From contig JAFUPC010000124.1 in NCBI GenBank assembly GCA_017481495.1, positions 27,876 to 91,875 of the forward strand: DNA of 64,000 nt, given 5' to 3'. This DNA is from Clostridia bacterium (GTDB lineage: Bacteria > Bacillota > Clostridia > Oscillospirales > CAG-272). Made by a program: the position numbers and the translations under genes. Shown here piece after piece: positions 8,622 to 16,208 of the stretch. The stretch's first letter is position 1. Every line of letters starts with the position of its first letter. The notes beneath the pieces are model-generated. The model searched no databases, had not been told where the DNA came from, and saw only the letters and a list, made by a program, of their open reading frames with translations.

Positions 8622-9953
8622 ATGTCAAAACCCGTGGCTGCGATTGTCGGGCGTCCGAACGTCGGCAAAAGCACCCTGTTCAATAAACTGGCGGGTACGC
8701 GTGTTTCCATCGTCGAGGACATCCCCGGCGTGACGCGCGACCGCATTATTTACGAAATCGAATGGAACGGTCGTGCCGTGACCATTATCGACACCGGCGG
8801 TATCGAGCCGAAATCCGACGACATTCTGCTGTCCCAGATGAAAACGCAGGCGCAGGTCGCCATCGACATGGCGGACGTCATTCTGTTCATGGTGGACGGC
8901 AAACGCGGACTGGCACCGGAGGACCGCGACATTGCGATGATGCTCAAAAAATCCGGCAAACCGATCATTCCTGTCGTCAACAAGATCGACTCCATCGGCG
9001 ATCTTCCGATGGAATTTTACGAGTTCTACGAGCTTGGCTTTGAAGAAGACCTCATTCCGCTGTCGTCTCTGCACGGCACCGGTTCCGGCGACCTGCTTGA
9101 CCGGGTGCTGGAGCTGTCTCCGTCGGACGAGGAAGTGGAAAGCGACGAAGATTATATCAAGGTCGCCGTCATCGGCAAACCAAACGTCGGAAAATCGTCC
9201 ATCGTCAACCGTCTGACCGGGGAGGAACGCTGTATCGTTGCCGATATGGCGGGCACCACGCGCGATGCGATCGACACTAAATTTGAAAACGAGCACGGAA
9301 AATTCATCTTCATCGACACCGCGGGCATCCGCCGGCAGTCGAAGGTCGAAGACCGACTCGAAAAATTCTCCGTTCTGCGTGCAAAAATGGCAGTGGAACG
9401 CGCCGACGTCTGTCTCATCCTCATTGATGCCGAAGAGGGTATCACCGAGCAGGACGAAAAGATCGCCGGTCTGGCGCACGAAGCAGGAAAGGCATCCATC
9501 ATCGTTGTCAACAAGTGGGATGCCATCGAAAAGGACAACGACACGACCAACACCTACACAAAGGACATCATGACGTCCCTGTCCTATATGCAGTATGCGC
9601 CGCTGAGCTTTGTTTCGGCAAAGACGGGTCTGCGCACGGACAAGCTGTTTGAGCAGATCGTCTACGTTTACAACCAGGCGGTCACGCGCATTTCGACCGG
9701 TATGCTCAACGATGTATTGGCGGATGCGACCGCGCGGGTTCAGCCGCCGTCCGACAAGGGCCGCAGACTGAAAATCTACTATTGGACCCAGCAAGCGGTC
9801 AAGCCCCCCACATTCGTTATTTTCTGCAACGATGCAGAGCTGTTCCACTTCTCCTATCAGCGGTATCTGGAAAACCAGCTCCGTGCAGTTTTCGGCTTCC
9901 GCGGAACGCCCATTAAATTCATCATTCGTCAAAAGGGTGACGATGCCGTATAA
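8622..9953 (+). CDS. der: ribosome biogenesis GTPase Der (EngA)
   Basis: A 443-residue tandem GTPase required for 50S subunit maturation. The first G domain has GRPNVGKST at residue 10, DTGG, and NKID. The second has GKPNVGKSS near residue 185, DTAG and NKWD. The C-terminal KH-like domain (about residues 355-440) binds rRNA. Length and order are standard for the family. The start MSKPVAAIVG matches the family; the frame is open further upstream to 8556, but that extension runs through the leader hairpins. plsY follows 15 bases after the stop and is probably co-transcribed. Confidence 0.96.
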   Translation: MSKPVAAIVGRPNVGKSTLFNKLAGTRVSIVEDIPGVTRDRIIYEIEWNGRAVTIIDTGGIEPKSDDILLSQMKTQAQVAIDMADVILFMVDGKRGLAPEDRDIAMMLKKSGKPIIPVVNKIDSIGDLPMEFYEFYELGFEEDLIPLSSLHGTGSGDLLDRVLELSPSDEEVESDEDYIKVAVIGKPNVGKSSIVNRLTGEERCIVADMAGTTRDAIDTKFENEHGKFIFIDTAGIRRQSKVEDRLEKFSVLRAKMAVERADVCLILIDAEEGITEQDEKIAGLAHEAGKASIIVVNKWDAIEKDNDTTNTYTKDIMTSLSYMQYAPLSFVSAKTGLRTDKLFEQIVYVYNQAVTRISTGMLNDVLADATARVQPPSDKGRRLKIYYWTQQAVKPPTFVIFCNDAELFHFSYQRYLENQLRAVFGFRGTPIKFIIRQKGDDAV

Positions 9954-9968
9954 GAAAGGATTTTCACC

Positions 9969-10802
9969 GTGTCTGATATTTTCGTAAAAGGAATCATCGG
10001 CTATTTTTTCCTTGACAATCTGGAAGCTTCCGGCACCGGTGTGATCGCGCTGAAAGTCGCACTCGCGTGCGTTCTGCCCGCCGTCATCGGTTATCTGCTC
10101 GGAAGCATCAATTCCGCTGTCATCATCTCCAAACTCGTTTACCACGACGATGTCCGCACCCACGGTTCCGGCAATCCCGGAACGACCAACATGATGCGCA
10201 CCTACGGCACCAAATCAGCCGCGCTGACTCTTGTCGGCGATATGGCGAAAACGGCGCTGTCCGTTCTCATCGGCGCTTTGCTCGTTGCGGAATCGGGTAT
10301 GTATATCGCTGGTCTGTTCTCAGTCATCGGGCATATGTTCCCGATTTATTACGGCTTCAAGGGCGGAAAAGGTGTCGCGAGCACCGCGGCTCTGGTGCTG
10401 TGTACGGAACCGGTGGCGTTCTTTGTGCTTATCATCATGTTCGTTGGCATTGTCGCAGCGACGAAATTCCTATCGCTTGGCAGTATCATGTGCGTGATGC
10501 TGTATCCGGTCATCCTCAACCGCGTGTATCTTTTGGTGCGTGACCCGGAGGGGGTGCCGTTCATTCCGACGATGGTGTCGTTTGTGGTGATGGTGCTCGT
10601 CCTTGCCCGTCACCGAGACAATATCCGACGACTGTACAAAGGAGAGGAAAACAAGTTCAGCTTCAAGAAAAGTGTCAAAGCCGGGGAAAAGGTCACAGAT
10701 GCCGCCCAGAAATCGGATGCGGAAACTTCCGATACTGCCGATGTGAATAATTCCCAGCCGGAATCCAAGAAAAACAAGAAAAAACAGAACAGAAAGCATT
10801 AA
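9969..10802 (+). CDS. plsY: glycerol-3-phosphate acyltransferase PlsY
   Basis: A 277-residue integral membrane enzyme that transfers acyl from acyl-phosphate to glycerol-3-phosphate, the first step of phospholipid synthesis. Family motifs are present: IGYLLGSINSAVIISK, HGSGNPGTTNMMR and FKGGKGVASTA (phosphate-binding loops). It starts at GTG 9969 after AGAAAGGATT. It is about 70 residues longer than usual: an N-terminal extension of about 35 residues and a hydrophilic Lys/Asp/Ser-rich tail of about 55 residues (ending KKNKKKQNRKH), which is probably cytoplasmic and unstructured. It is followed nine bases later by the barnase-like gene. Confidence 0.93.
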   Translation: MSDIFVKGIIGYFFLDNLEASGTGVIALKVALACVLPAVIGYLLGSINSAVIISKLVYHDDVRTHGSGNPGTTNMMRTYGTKSAALTLVGDMAKTALSVLIGALLVAESGMYIAGLFSVIGHMFPIYYGFKGGKGVASTAALVLCTEPVAFFVLIIMFVGIVAATKFLSLGSIMCVMLYPVILNRVYLLVRDPEGVPFIPTMVSFVVMVLVLARHRDNIRRLYKGEENKFSFKKSVKAGEKVTDAAQKSDAETSDTADVNNSQPESKKNKKKQNRKH

Positions 10803-10811
10803 AATCGTAAC

Positions 10812-11399
10812 ATGAAACGAATTCTTGTCATCGTCATCGCCTGCATCGCTGTCATTGGCTATCTTTTTGTCTCCGATATGCTCGAAGAGATCGAAACCGG
10901 CGGCATTGTAACGCCGGAAATGAACTTCGTTACCGGCGACGGAACACAAGCCGACACCCATCCGACAGAAGCGGAAACGGCGGCGGAAGCGGATACCGCT
11001 GATTCTCCGGCGACCGAAGCCGTGTCCGAGAGTGAATCCTCTGTATTGTACGGCGAAAGCTATTACGAAACGGATGATGTGGCATATTATCTCTACACCT
11101 ATGATGAACTGCCGCCGAATTTCATGACCAAAAAGGAAGCACAAGCGCTCGGATGGGTCTCCTCCGAGGGCAATCTGTGGGATGTCGCGGATGGCGCCTG
11201 CATCGGCGGTGACCGGTTCGGCAACTATGAGGGTCTGCTTCCCGAAGACGGCGAATATACCGAGTGCGATGTCAATTATACGGGCGGTTATCGCGGCGGC
11301 GAGCGGCTTGTCTTTGATGAAGATGGCAATATCTGGTATACGGGCGACCATTATGCGTCCTTTGAACAGTTGTATACCGGCGACGGAATCGCGTCCTGA
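10812..11399 (+). CDS. barnase-family guanyl-specific ribonuclease, membrane-anchored or secreted
   Basis: A 195-residue protein: an N-terminal hydrophobic signal or anchor (residues 1-20), an Asp/Glu/Thr/Ala-rich linker (about 40-78), then a ribonuclease domain of about 108 residues closely resembling barnase (ELPPNFMTKKEAQALGW, GNLWDVADGACIGGD, NYTGGYRGGERLVF, YTGDHYASFEQLY). The barnase catalytic residues appear conserved: Glu151 (barnase Glu73), Arg161 (Arg83), Arg165 (Arg87) and His180 (His102). It is therefore predicted to be an active RNase acting outside the membrane. No lipobox is seen. The ribosome binding site is weak, so coupling to plsY nine bases upstream is possible. Its cognate barstar-like inhibitor follows. 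Confidence 0.92.
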   Translation: MKRILVIVIACIAVIGYLFVSDMLEEIETGGIVTPEMNFVTGDGTQADTHPTEAETAAEADTADSPATEAVSESESSVLYGESYYETDDVAYYLYTYDELPPNFMTKKEAQALGWVSSEGNLWDVADGACIGGDRFGNYEGLLPEDGEYTECDVNYTGGYRGGERLVFDEDGNIWYTGDHYASFEQLYTGDGIAS

Positions 11400-11517
11400 T
11401 CCCCGGTTTTCCCTGAAAAAATTATCCGACGGCTCCATTCCACCGGGAAATGAAAACGGTTGTCGGAGATCCAGTTTTCCCTGCAACAAGAAAGGTACCC
11501 AAAAACAGCGTAAACCC

Positions 11518-11793
11518 ATGAAAGAAGTCCTTATCAACTGCGAAAAACTCCGCTCCCGCAAGGTTCTCCACGACCATCTGGAAGCGGAACTGTCTCTGCC
11601 CGATTACTACGGACGAAACATTGATGCCCTGCACGACATTCTTGCATCGCATAACCACACCGATCCCGTGACCATCCGCATGATCAACCGGGAAAAGGAA
11701 TCCACCCGCATGGTGCATATGTACGATGCCCTGTCGGAAATGCTGCGCAATTTGCATGAAGAAAATCCCAATATCACTTACATAGAAGAATAA
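11518..11793 (+). CDS. barstar-family ribonuclease inhibitor
   Basis: A 91-residue cytoplasmic protein resembling barstar: MKEVLINCEKLRSRKVLHDH, then LSLPDYYGRNIDALHDIL, where barstar has LALPEYYGENLDALWD, including the region contributing the key Asp residues that fill the barnase active site. It would protect the producer from any RNase that fails to be exported. It lies 118 bases after the RNase gene. AAGAAAGG is about 23 bases from the ATG, unusually far, so the precise start or mode of initiation is uncertain. Confidence 0.9.
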   Translation: MKEVLINCEKLRSRKVLHDHLEAELSLPDYYGRNIDALHDILASHNHTDPVTIRMINREKESTRMVHMYDALSEMLRNLHEENPNITYIEE

Positions 11794-11800
11794 ACGACAA

Positions 11801-11917
11801 TTTCATATACGGGGAGCTTGAAGCGCTTTCGGACACGGGAGCGCATACAGGCTGAGAGGAAGGTGATGCCTTCGACCCGCTGACCTGATTTGGATAATGC
11901 CAACGTAGGAAGTGAAA
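11801..11917 (+). promoter_or_regulatory. TPP riboswitch (thi-box)
   Basis: Contains the conserved thi-box blocks in order: GGGGAGC (11811), GGCTGAGAG (about 11853-11861), ACCC, then ACCTGATTTGGATAATGCCA (about 11883-11902) and CGTAGGA. Closing stem P1 is formed by TTTCATATAC (from 11801) with GTA...TGAAA (to 11917). An extra hairpin (GCGCT...AGCGC) extends the variable P3 region. It senses thiamine pyrophosphate and sits upstream of thiD with a terminator in between, so it is expected to act by transcription termination. Confidence 0.95.
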
Positions 11918-11966
11918 CGAGGAACAGGGAACCTGAAAGGTTTCTGTGTATATCCCCGAATGTTTT

Positions 11967-12009
11967 CCGTCCGGAAATCCGCTCTGCGTGGTATCCGGGC
12001 GGTTTTTTA
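11967..12009 (+). terminator. expression-platform terminator of the TPP riboswitch
   Basis: CCGTCCGGA pairs with the mirrored TCCGGGCGG, followed by TTTTTTATT, between the aptamer and thiD. It is expected to form when TPP is bound. Confidence 0.85.
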
Positions 12010-12039
12010 TTCGATATATAATAAAAGGAAGGAAAAATT

Positions 12040-12846
12040 ATGACCACAACTCTGAAAACGACCCTCACCATTGCCGGCAGTGATTGCAGCGGCGGTGCGG
12101 GGATACAGGCTGATCTGAAAACAATGACCGTGAACGGCGTTTATGCGATGAGCGTCATCACGGCGCTGACCGCGCAGAATACCACCGGAGTTCGCGCGGT
12201 GATGAATGTGACACCCGCATTTCTCGCACAGCAGATGGATGCTGTGTTTGAGGACATCCGCCCGGATGCGGTGAAGATCGGCATGGTGTCCTCCGCTGAT
12301 CTGATTGAAACAATAACCGAGAGATTGACGTTTTACCGCGCGGAAAACATCGTCGTTGACCCGGTGATGGTCGCAACGAGCGGCGCGCGCTTAATTGACA
12401 CAGATGCGGTTTCCACTTTGACGGAACAGCTTCTGCCGATGGCGACGGTTGTCACGCCGAACATTCCGGAAGCGGAAATTCTCGCCGGCATGAAGATCAC
12501 CGACAAATCCGGTATGGAACGCGCGGCGGAGCGCATCTGCGCCGAATACCGCTGTGCGGTTCTCTGCAAGGGCGGTCACGCGGTCAGCGATGCGGATGAT
12601 CTGCTCGTCGCTCCGGACGGTACGCACCACTGGTTCCACGGCACGCGCATCGACAATCCGAACACGCACGGAACGGGATGCACGCTGTCGTCCGCCATCG
12701 CCGCGAATCTCGCAAAAGAGCAGTCGCTTGCTTCGGCTGTGGAAAACGCGAAAGCCTACATCTCCGGCGCGCTTGCCGCCATGCTCGATCTCGGACACGG
12801 AAGCGGGCCGATGGATCATGCGTTTATGCTGAACCGGCGGAACTAA
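12040..12846 (+). CDS. thiD: hydroxymethylpyrimidine/phosphomethylpyrimidine kinase
   Basis: A 268-residue cytoplasmic ribokinase-fold enzyme that phosphorylates HMP and HMP-P in thiamine synthesis. Motifs: IAGSDCSGGAGIQADLKTM at the N-terminus, PDAVKIGMV, DPVMVATSG, TPNIPEAEIL and the anion-hole/catalytic segment NTHGTGCTLSSAIAANLA. A ribosome binding site GGAAGGAAA precedes ATG 12040. It is controlled by the TPP riboswitch at 11801. The last 58 bases of the coding region before its final few codons are duplicated at 14629-14686, where an AT-rich insert ends. The present C-terminus LNRRN may therefore be altered from the ancestral LNRQR preserved in the downstream copy. Confidence 0.96.
   Translation: MTTTLKTTLTIAGSDCSGGAGIQADLKTMTVNGVYAMSVITALTAQNTTGVRAVMNVTPAFLAQQMDAVFEDIRPDAVKIGMVSSADLIETITERLTFYRAENIVVDPVMVATSGARLIDTDAVSTLTEQLLPMATVVTPNIPEAEILAGMKITDKSGMERAAERICAEYRCAVLCKGGHAVSDADDLLVAPDGTHHWFHGTRIDNPNTHGTGCTLSSAIAANLAKEQSLASAVENAKAYISGALAAMLDLGHGSGPMDHAFMLNRRN
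12779..12836 (+). repeat. left copy of 58-bp direct repeat (thiD 3' end)
   Basis: Matches 14629-14686 at 57 of 58 positions by eye (the one difference is A/C at position 21 of the repeat). The copies start exactly 1850 bases apart and flank the AT-rich insert. Confidence 0.9.
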
Positions 12847-12989
12847 TTGTATCTAACGAAACATTACTGAATATAATATTGACAAGTGTTGAGTCTACTT
12901 TGCAGCAAAAATTTCAATGAAAACGAAAGGAAAAGCACTAAAATAAGAAAATTAAAAAATAATCCAAAAAAATATTCACAAAATGTTAA

Positions 12990-13018
12990 TTGAAATTCTT
13001 GATAAAATCCTGTATAAT
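12990..13018 (+). promoter_or_regulatory. promoter of the protease-lipoprotein pair
   Basis: TTGAAA (12990-12995), 17-base spacer, TATAAT (13013-13018). It is about 155 bases upstream of the protease start, leaving a long 5' leader with a weak inverted repeat near 13095-13125. Confidence 0.7.
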
Positions 13019-13174
13019 TAGATTGTAAGAAAAAGATGTATGAAGTGGTTCTAATACATCTGTAATGGTTTGGATCACATTAAGGATGGTGATAGTTGAT
13101 GATAATAAAACTCATCTACTATAAACGAGGGACAAAAGGAATATATAAAAATAACATACAAGGAGAAATTATAG

Positions 13175-13804
13175 ATGAAAAAAACCTTATTTACATCCAT
13201 AATTTTGGTCGTTCTTCTTTTCTCTCTCGCATTGAGTGCATCTGCCGACTTTAATTATAGTTCGGTATTTTACTCAACGGATGGATATCGGACTTCAACG
13301 ACCTCTGCTACGATATATTTGCAGAATAAAATCAATAATACTTCCATCTATTCGAATCATTTCGTTACCGCCGTTTCTTATTGGAATAATGCGGGATTAA
13401 CAGATCGCACATATGTGGTCAACACTTCTTCCTCTTCGTATATTTATAATGAAGATTTTAATTATAGTAGTGATGTTTCTATCCAGGAAGAAGGAGCTGA
13501 TGGAACGGTTGCTTTTTTTGAACCGTTGATTCAGAACACCGTATATTGTAGTTGTCATAAGACTCGCTCATTTTATATCGCATTAAACGATGCCGAGTTT
13601 TCCGGATTGACATCTACATATAAAAGAGGTGTCATTACGCATGAATTGGGTCATGCTTTGGGATTGTTGGATTTGGATAAAAATGGTACAACGACATACC
13701 AAGATCGGTCAATAATGTCGTATGCATCAGATTTATCATCTAAAGCCACACCTTATACGCTTGATGTAACAAATGCGAATGAGTGTTGGTCTCCACATAG
13801 TTGA
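13175..13804 (+). CDS. secreted metzincin-type zinc metalloprotease
   Basis: A 209-residue protein with a clear signal peptide (residues 1-24, cleavage near ASA-DF). The zinc motif HELGHALGLLD at residues 156-166 has two His ligands and an Asp in the third position, as in snapalysin-type metzincins; matrixins normally have His. A Met-turn SIMSY follows at about 179-183. No propeptide cysteine switch is visible, although a CSC lies at 125-127. It probably cleaves extracellular protein. Codon use is AT-rich compared with thiD and thiC. It pairs with the lipoprotein 18 bases downstream. Start chosen from ACAAGGAGAAATT immediately upstream. Confidence 0.78.
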   Translation: MKKTLFTSIILVVLLFSLALSASADFNYSSVFYSTDGYRTSTTSATIYLQNKINNTSIYSNHFVTAVSYWNNAGLTDRTYVVNTSSSSYIYNEDFNYSSDVSIQEEGADGTVAFFEPLIQNTVYCSCHKTRSFYIALNDAEFSGLTSTYKRGVITHELGHALGLLDLDKNGTTTYQDRSIMSYASDLSSKATPYTLDVTNANECWSPHS

Positions 13805-13822
13805 TAGATAGGAGGTACGTTA

Positions 13823-14536
13823 ATGAAACGTTATCTTGCATTCATGCTGACAATTTTAGTCATGCTTACCGTATGCGCTTGTCAGACAAGTGAATCAATC
13901 AATCCGGTATCCGAAGAATCTGAGATTCTTTATGAGGTGAAGACACAGTCTTATACGATTTTCAACAAGTCGCTTGAAGAGTGCGTTGAAGAAGCGGATT
14001 ATATTGTGTACGGAACCGTTTCGGAAATTGAAACAGCTTTACTTGAAACGGGATACACATTATCAGTTGATATGATTGATAATGTTGCAGACGATGAACT
14101 GGTTTCCACGATCAGAAAAATTTATACACCGATTTCTTTTGTTCCGCAAGTGGTGTATAAAACGCCGGAAGCTGATATGACAGCGGGAGAATTCGATATA
14201 TCCGAATCTGTGGAAAACTCAGCTGTTTTATACACATCGGAAATCAACGAAGGGCGTACTGACGGCACGATTCCTTTGCGCGGAAGATATGGGGAGTATA
14301 ACGGGTTTAAGTTTTCTGCAAATACAAATCGTGTATTGATGGAGGAGGGAAAGGAATATATACTTTTCCTTTATGTAAATAATCAAGGTACGGTTAGTGT
14401 TTGGCATCAGCCCTCGATTCTTATCAATGAAGACGGAACCTATCAATCCTTAATGAACAATCAGGAGATATACTCCGACTTCGATAACATTGATGAAATA
14501 ATCACATACTTTGAGAGTCTTATGTTATCAGAATAA
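13823..14536 (+). CDS. lipoprotein of unknown function
   Basis: A 237-residue predicted lipoprotein: signal peptide MKRYLAFMLTILVMLTVCAC with the lipobox VCAC and Cys20 as the likely lipidated residue. An ideal AGGAGG lies just before the ATG. The mature part contains KSLEECVEEADYIVYGTVSE and, later, GKEYILFLYVNN; the same layout occurs in the lipoprotein at 16209 (FEEIVAQSNRILLAKYIEP; GNTYILITEK), so the two appear to be distant paralogues. It is probably co-transcribed with the metalloprotease. No known domain is recognised. Confidence 0.7.
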   Translation: MKRYLAFMLTILVMLTVCACQTSESINPVSEESEILYEVKTQSYTIFNKSLEECVEEADYIVYGTVSEIETALLETGYTLSVDMIDNVADDELVSTIRKIYTPISFVPQVVYKTPEADMTAGEFDISESVENSAVLYTSEINEGRTDGTIPLRGRYGEYNGFKFSANTNRVLMEEGKEYILFLYVNNQGTVSVWHQPSILINEDGTYQSLMNNQEIYSDFDNIDEIITYFESLMLSE

Positions 14537-14540
14537 ATTA

Positions 14541-14566
14541 GAAAAGGACACTACGGTGTCCTTTTC
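14541..14566 (+). terminator. strong terminator ending the insert operon
   Basis: Perfect hairpin GAAAAGGACAC-TAC-GGTGTCCTTTTC right after the lipoprotein stop; the 3' arm supplies the T-run. It would stop read-through from the riboswitch-controlled unit into thiC. Confidence 0.85.
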
Positions 14567-14628
14567 GTTTAAAAAAGTCCCTAAAATAACACGCAAATCA
14601 ATTTGATGAACAAGAATAGAGTTGTTCT

Positions 14629-14696
14629 CCATGCTCGATCTCGGACACGGCAGCGGGCCGATGGATCATGCGTTTATGCTGAACCGACAGAGATGA
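14629..14696 (+). pseudogene. thiD 3'-end remnant (right copy of 58-bp repeat)
   Basis: Bases 14629-14686 repeat thiD 12779-12836 (57/58). The copy then continues with its own ending, encoding MLNRQR and a TGA at 14694-14696, instead of MLNRRN. It has no start and no upstream thiD sequence, so it is a leftover fragment marking the right boundary of the insertion. Confidence 0.85.
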
Positions 14697-14750
14697 CGGC
14701 GATAGCACTGTCGGATAACACTATATATAATAAAAGGAAGGAAACTGAAT

Positions 14751-16061
14751 ATGTCCGTTGTTTACAAAACCCAGATGGAAGCCGCAAAGCGAGGAATCAT
14801 CACCCCCGAAATGAAGCTGGTCGCAGAAAAAGAGTACCTTGACCCGGAAATCCTGCGGGAACGGGTCGCGCGCGGAACGGTTGCGATTCCGTGCAACGTG
14901 CGGCACAAGAGTATTTCCGCGGAGGGCATCGGCGAGGGTCTGCGCACGAAGATCAATGTCAATCTCGGCATTTCCGGCGACTGCAAGGATTACGACCTGG
15001 AAATGAAAAAGGTGGACTGCGCGCTGTTGTTCGGTGCGGAAGCCATTATGGATCTGAGCAATTACGGCAAAACGAACACATTCCGCCGTGCGCTGATTGA
15101 AAAATCCCCTGCAATGATCGGAACGGTGCCGATGTACGATGCCATCGGGTATTTGGAAAAGGATCTGCTTGACATCACCGCCGAGGATTTTCTGCGCGTT
15201 GTCCGGGCGCACGCGGAGGAGGGCGTCGATTTCATGACAATCCACGCCGGGATCAACCGCCGCGCCGTGGAAGCATTCATGCGGGACAAGCGGGAAATGA
15301 ACATCGTGTCCCGCGGCGGGTCGCTGTTGTTTGCGTGGATGATGATGACCGGGCGGGAGAATCCGTTTTATGAGCATTACGACGAGGTATTGGACATTCT
15401 GCGCGAGTATGATGTGACCATCAGCCTGGGAGATGCGCTCCGTCCCGGCTGTATCGAGGACAGCACCGATGCGGGACAGATCGCCGAGCTGATCGAGCTG
15501 GGTGCGCTGACCGAACGCGCATGGGCAAAGGATGTGCAGGTCATGGTCGAGGGGCCGGGTCACATGGCGATGAATGAGATTGAAGCGAACATGAAGCTTC
15601 AGAAGCGACTTTGCCACAATGCGCCGTTTTATGTGCTTGGGCCGCTGGTCACGGACATCGCACCGGGGTATGACCACATCACCTCTGCCATCGGCGGCGC
15701 GATCGCGGCGGCGGCGGGTGCGGATTTCCTCTGTTACGTCACCCCGGCGGAGCATCTGCGCCTGCCGGATCTCGAAGACGTGAAAGAGGGGATCGTCGCA
15801 AGCCGCATTGCCGCCCATGCCGCGGATATTGCAAAAGGCGTTCCGCACGCAAGAGAACGCGATTATGCAATGGCAAAAGCGCGCCACGCGATGGACTGGG
15901 ACGGGATGTTTGCACAGGCAATCAACCCCGAAAAGGCGAAACGGTATTTCGATTCCACACCGCCTGCTGACCGCCATACCTGTTCCATGTGTGGCAAAAT
16001 GTGTGCCGTCCGGACGACGAATCTGATCCTTGAGGGCAAAACTGTGGAGTTCTGCTCGTAA
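14751..16061 (+). CDS. thiC: phosphomethylpyrimidine synthase
   Basis: A 436-residue radical-SAM enzyme that converts aminoimidazole ribotide to HMP-phosphate in thiamine synthesis. Typical segments are [30 protein letters not shown] and [20 protein letters not shown]. The C-terminal CX2CX4C [4Fe-4S] motif CSMCGKMC lies near residue 412. It is the short form common in Clostridia. The leader just upstream shares 22 identical bases (14723-14744 with 12014-12035) with the thiD leader, including the ribosome binding site. It was probably once in a riboswitch-thiD-thiC operon, but the AT-rich insert and its terminator now lie between. No convincing promoter was found directly upstream. Confidence 0.96.
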   Translation: MSVVYKTQMEAAKRGIITPEMKLVAEKEYLDPEILRERVARGTVAIPCNVRHKSISAEGIGEGLRTKINVNLGISGDCKDYDLEMKKVDCALLFGAEAIMDLSNYGKTNTFRRALIEKSPAMIGTVPMYDAIGYLEKDLLDITAEDFLRVVRAHAEEGVDFMTIHAGINRRAVEAFMRDKREMNIVSRGGSLLFAWMMMTGRENPFYEHYDEVLDILREYDVTISLGDALRPGCIEDSTDAGQIAELIELGALTERAWAKDVQVMVEGPGHMAMNEIEANMKLQKRLCHNAPFYVLGPLVTDIAPGYDHITSAIGGAIAAAAGADFLCYVTPAEHLRLPDLEDVKEGIVASRIAAHAADIAKGVPHARERDYAMAKARHAMDWDGMFAQAINPEKAKRYFDSTPPADRHTCSMCGKMCAVRTTNLILEGKTVEFCS

Positions 16062-16140
16062 AAATAAACAACGACCGGTATCGCTTGCGGGTGTTTTAGC
16101 GTTCATTCACAAAATTTCAAAAGAATTCATAAAAATTTCA

Positions 16141-16169
16141 TTGACAACCGATATGTTTTCCTGTATAAT
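16141..16169 (+). promoter_or_regulatory. consensus promoter of the 16.2-kb lipoprotein
   Basis: TTGACA (16141-16146), 17-base spacer, TATAAT (16164-16169), 39 bases before the ATG. Confidence 0.85.
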
Positions 16170-16208
16170 AGAATCAGAACACAAAACAAAAACAGCGGAG
16201 GGCAGACG

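Larger units (their letters stand above)
12837..14628. mobile_element. putative AT-rich insertion between thiD and thiC, no recombinase
   Basis: About 1.8 kb of visibly more AT-rich DNA than both neighbours, bounded by the 58-bp direct repeat of the thiD 3' end. It carries its own promoter (12990), a metzincin-type secreted protease, a lipoprotein and a terminator (14541-14566). The first 328 bases (12847-13174) hold the promoter and no further recognisable gene. A direct repeat of a gene 3' end is the usual mark of site-specific integration, but no integrase or transposase is encoded inside. Alternative: partial duplication with insertion by homologous recombination. Confidence 0.55.

Noticed and set aside
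8625..10163. A 512-residue minus-strand frame opposite der
   Set aside because: It is the antisense shadow of der and plsY; der has unmistakable GTPase motifs, and the antisense product has none.
12040..12846. thiD as a gene broken by the insertion
   Set aside because: The full kinase frame including the NTHGTGCT motif is intact; only the last residues may differ.
14721..16106. A 461-residue minus-strand frame opposite thiC
   Set aside because: Shadow of thiC; no ribosome binding site or domain.
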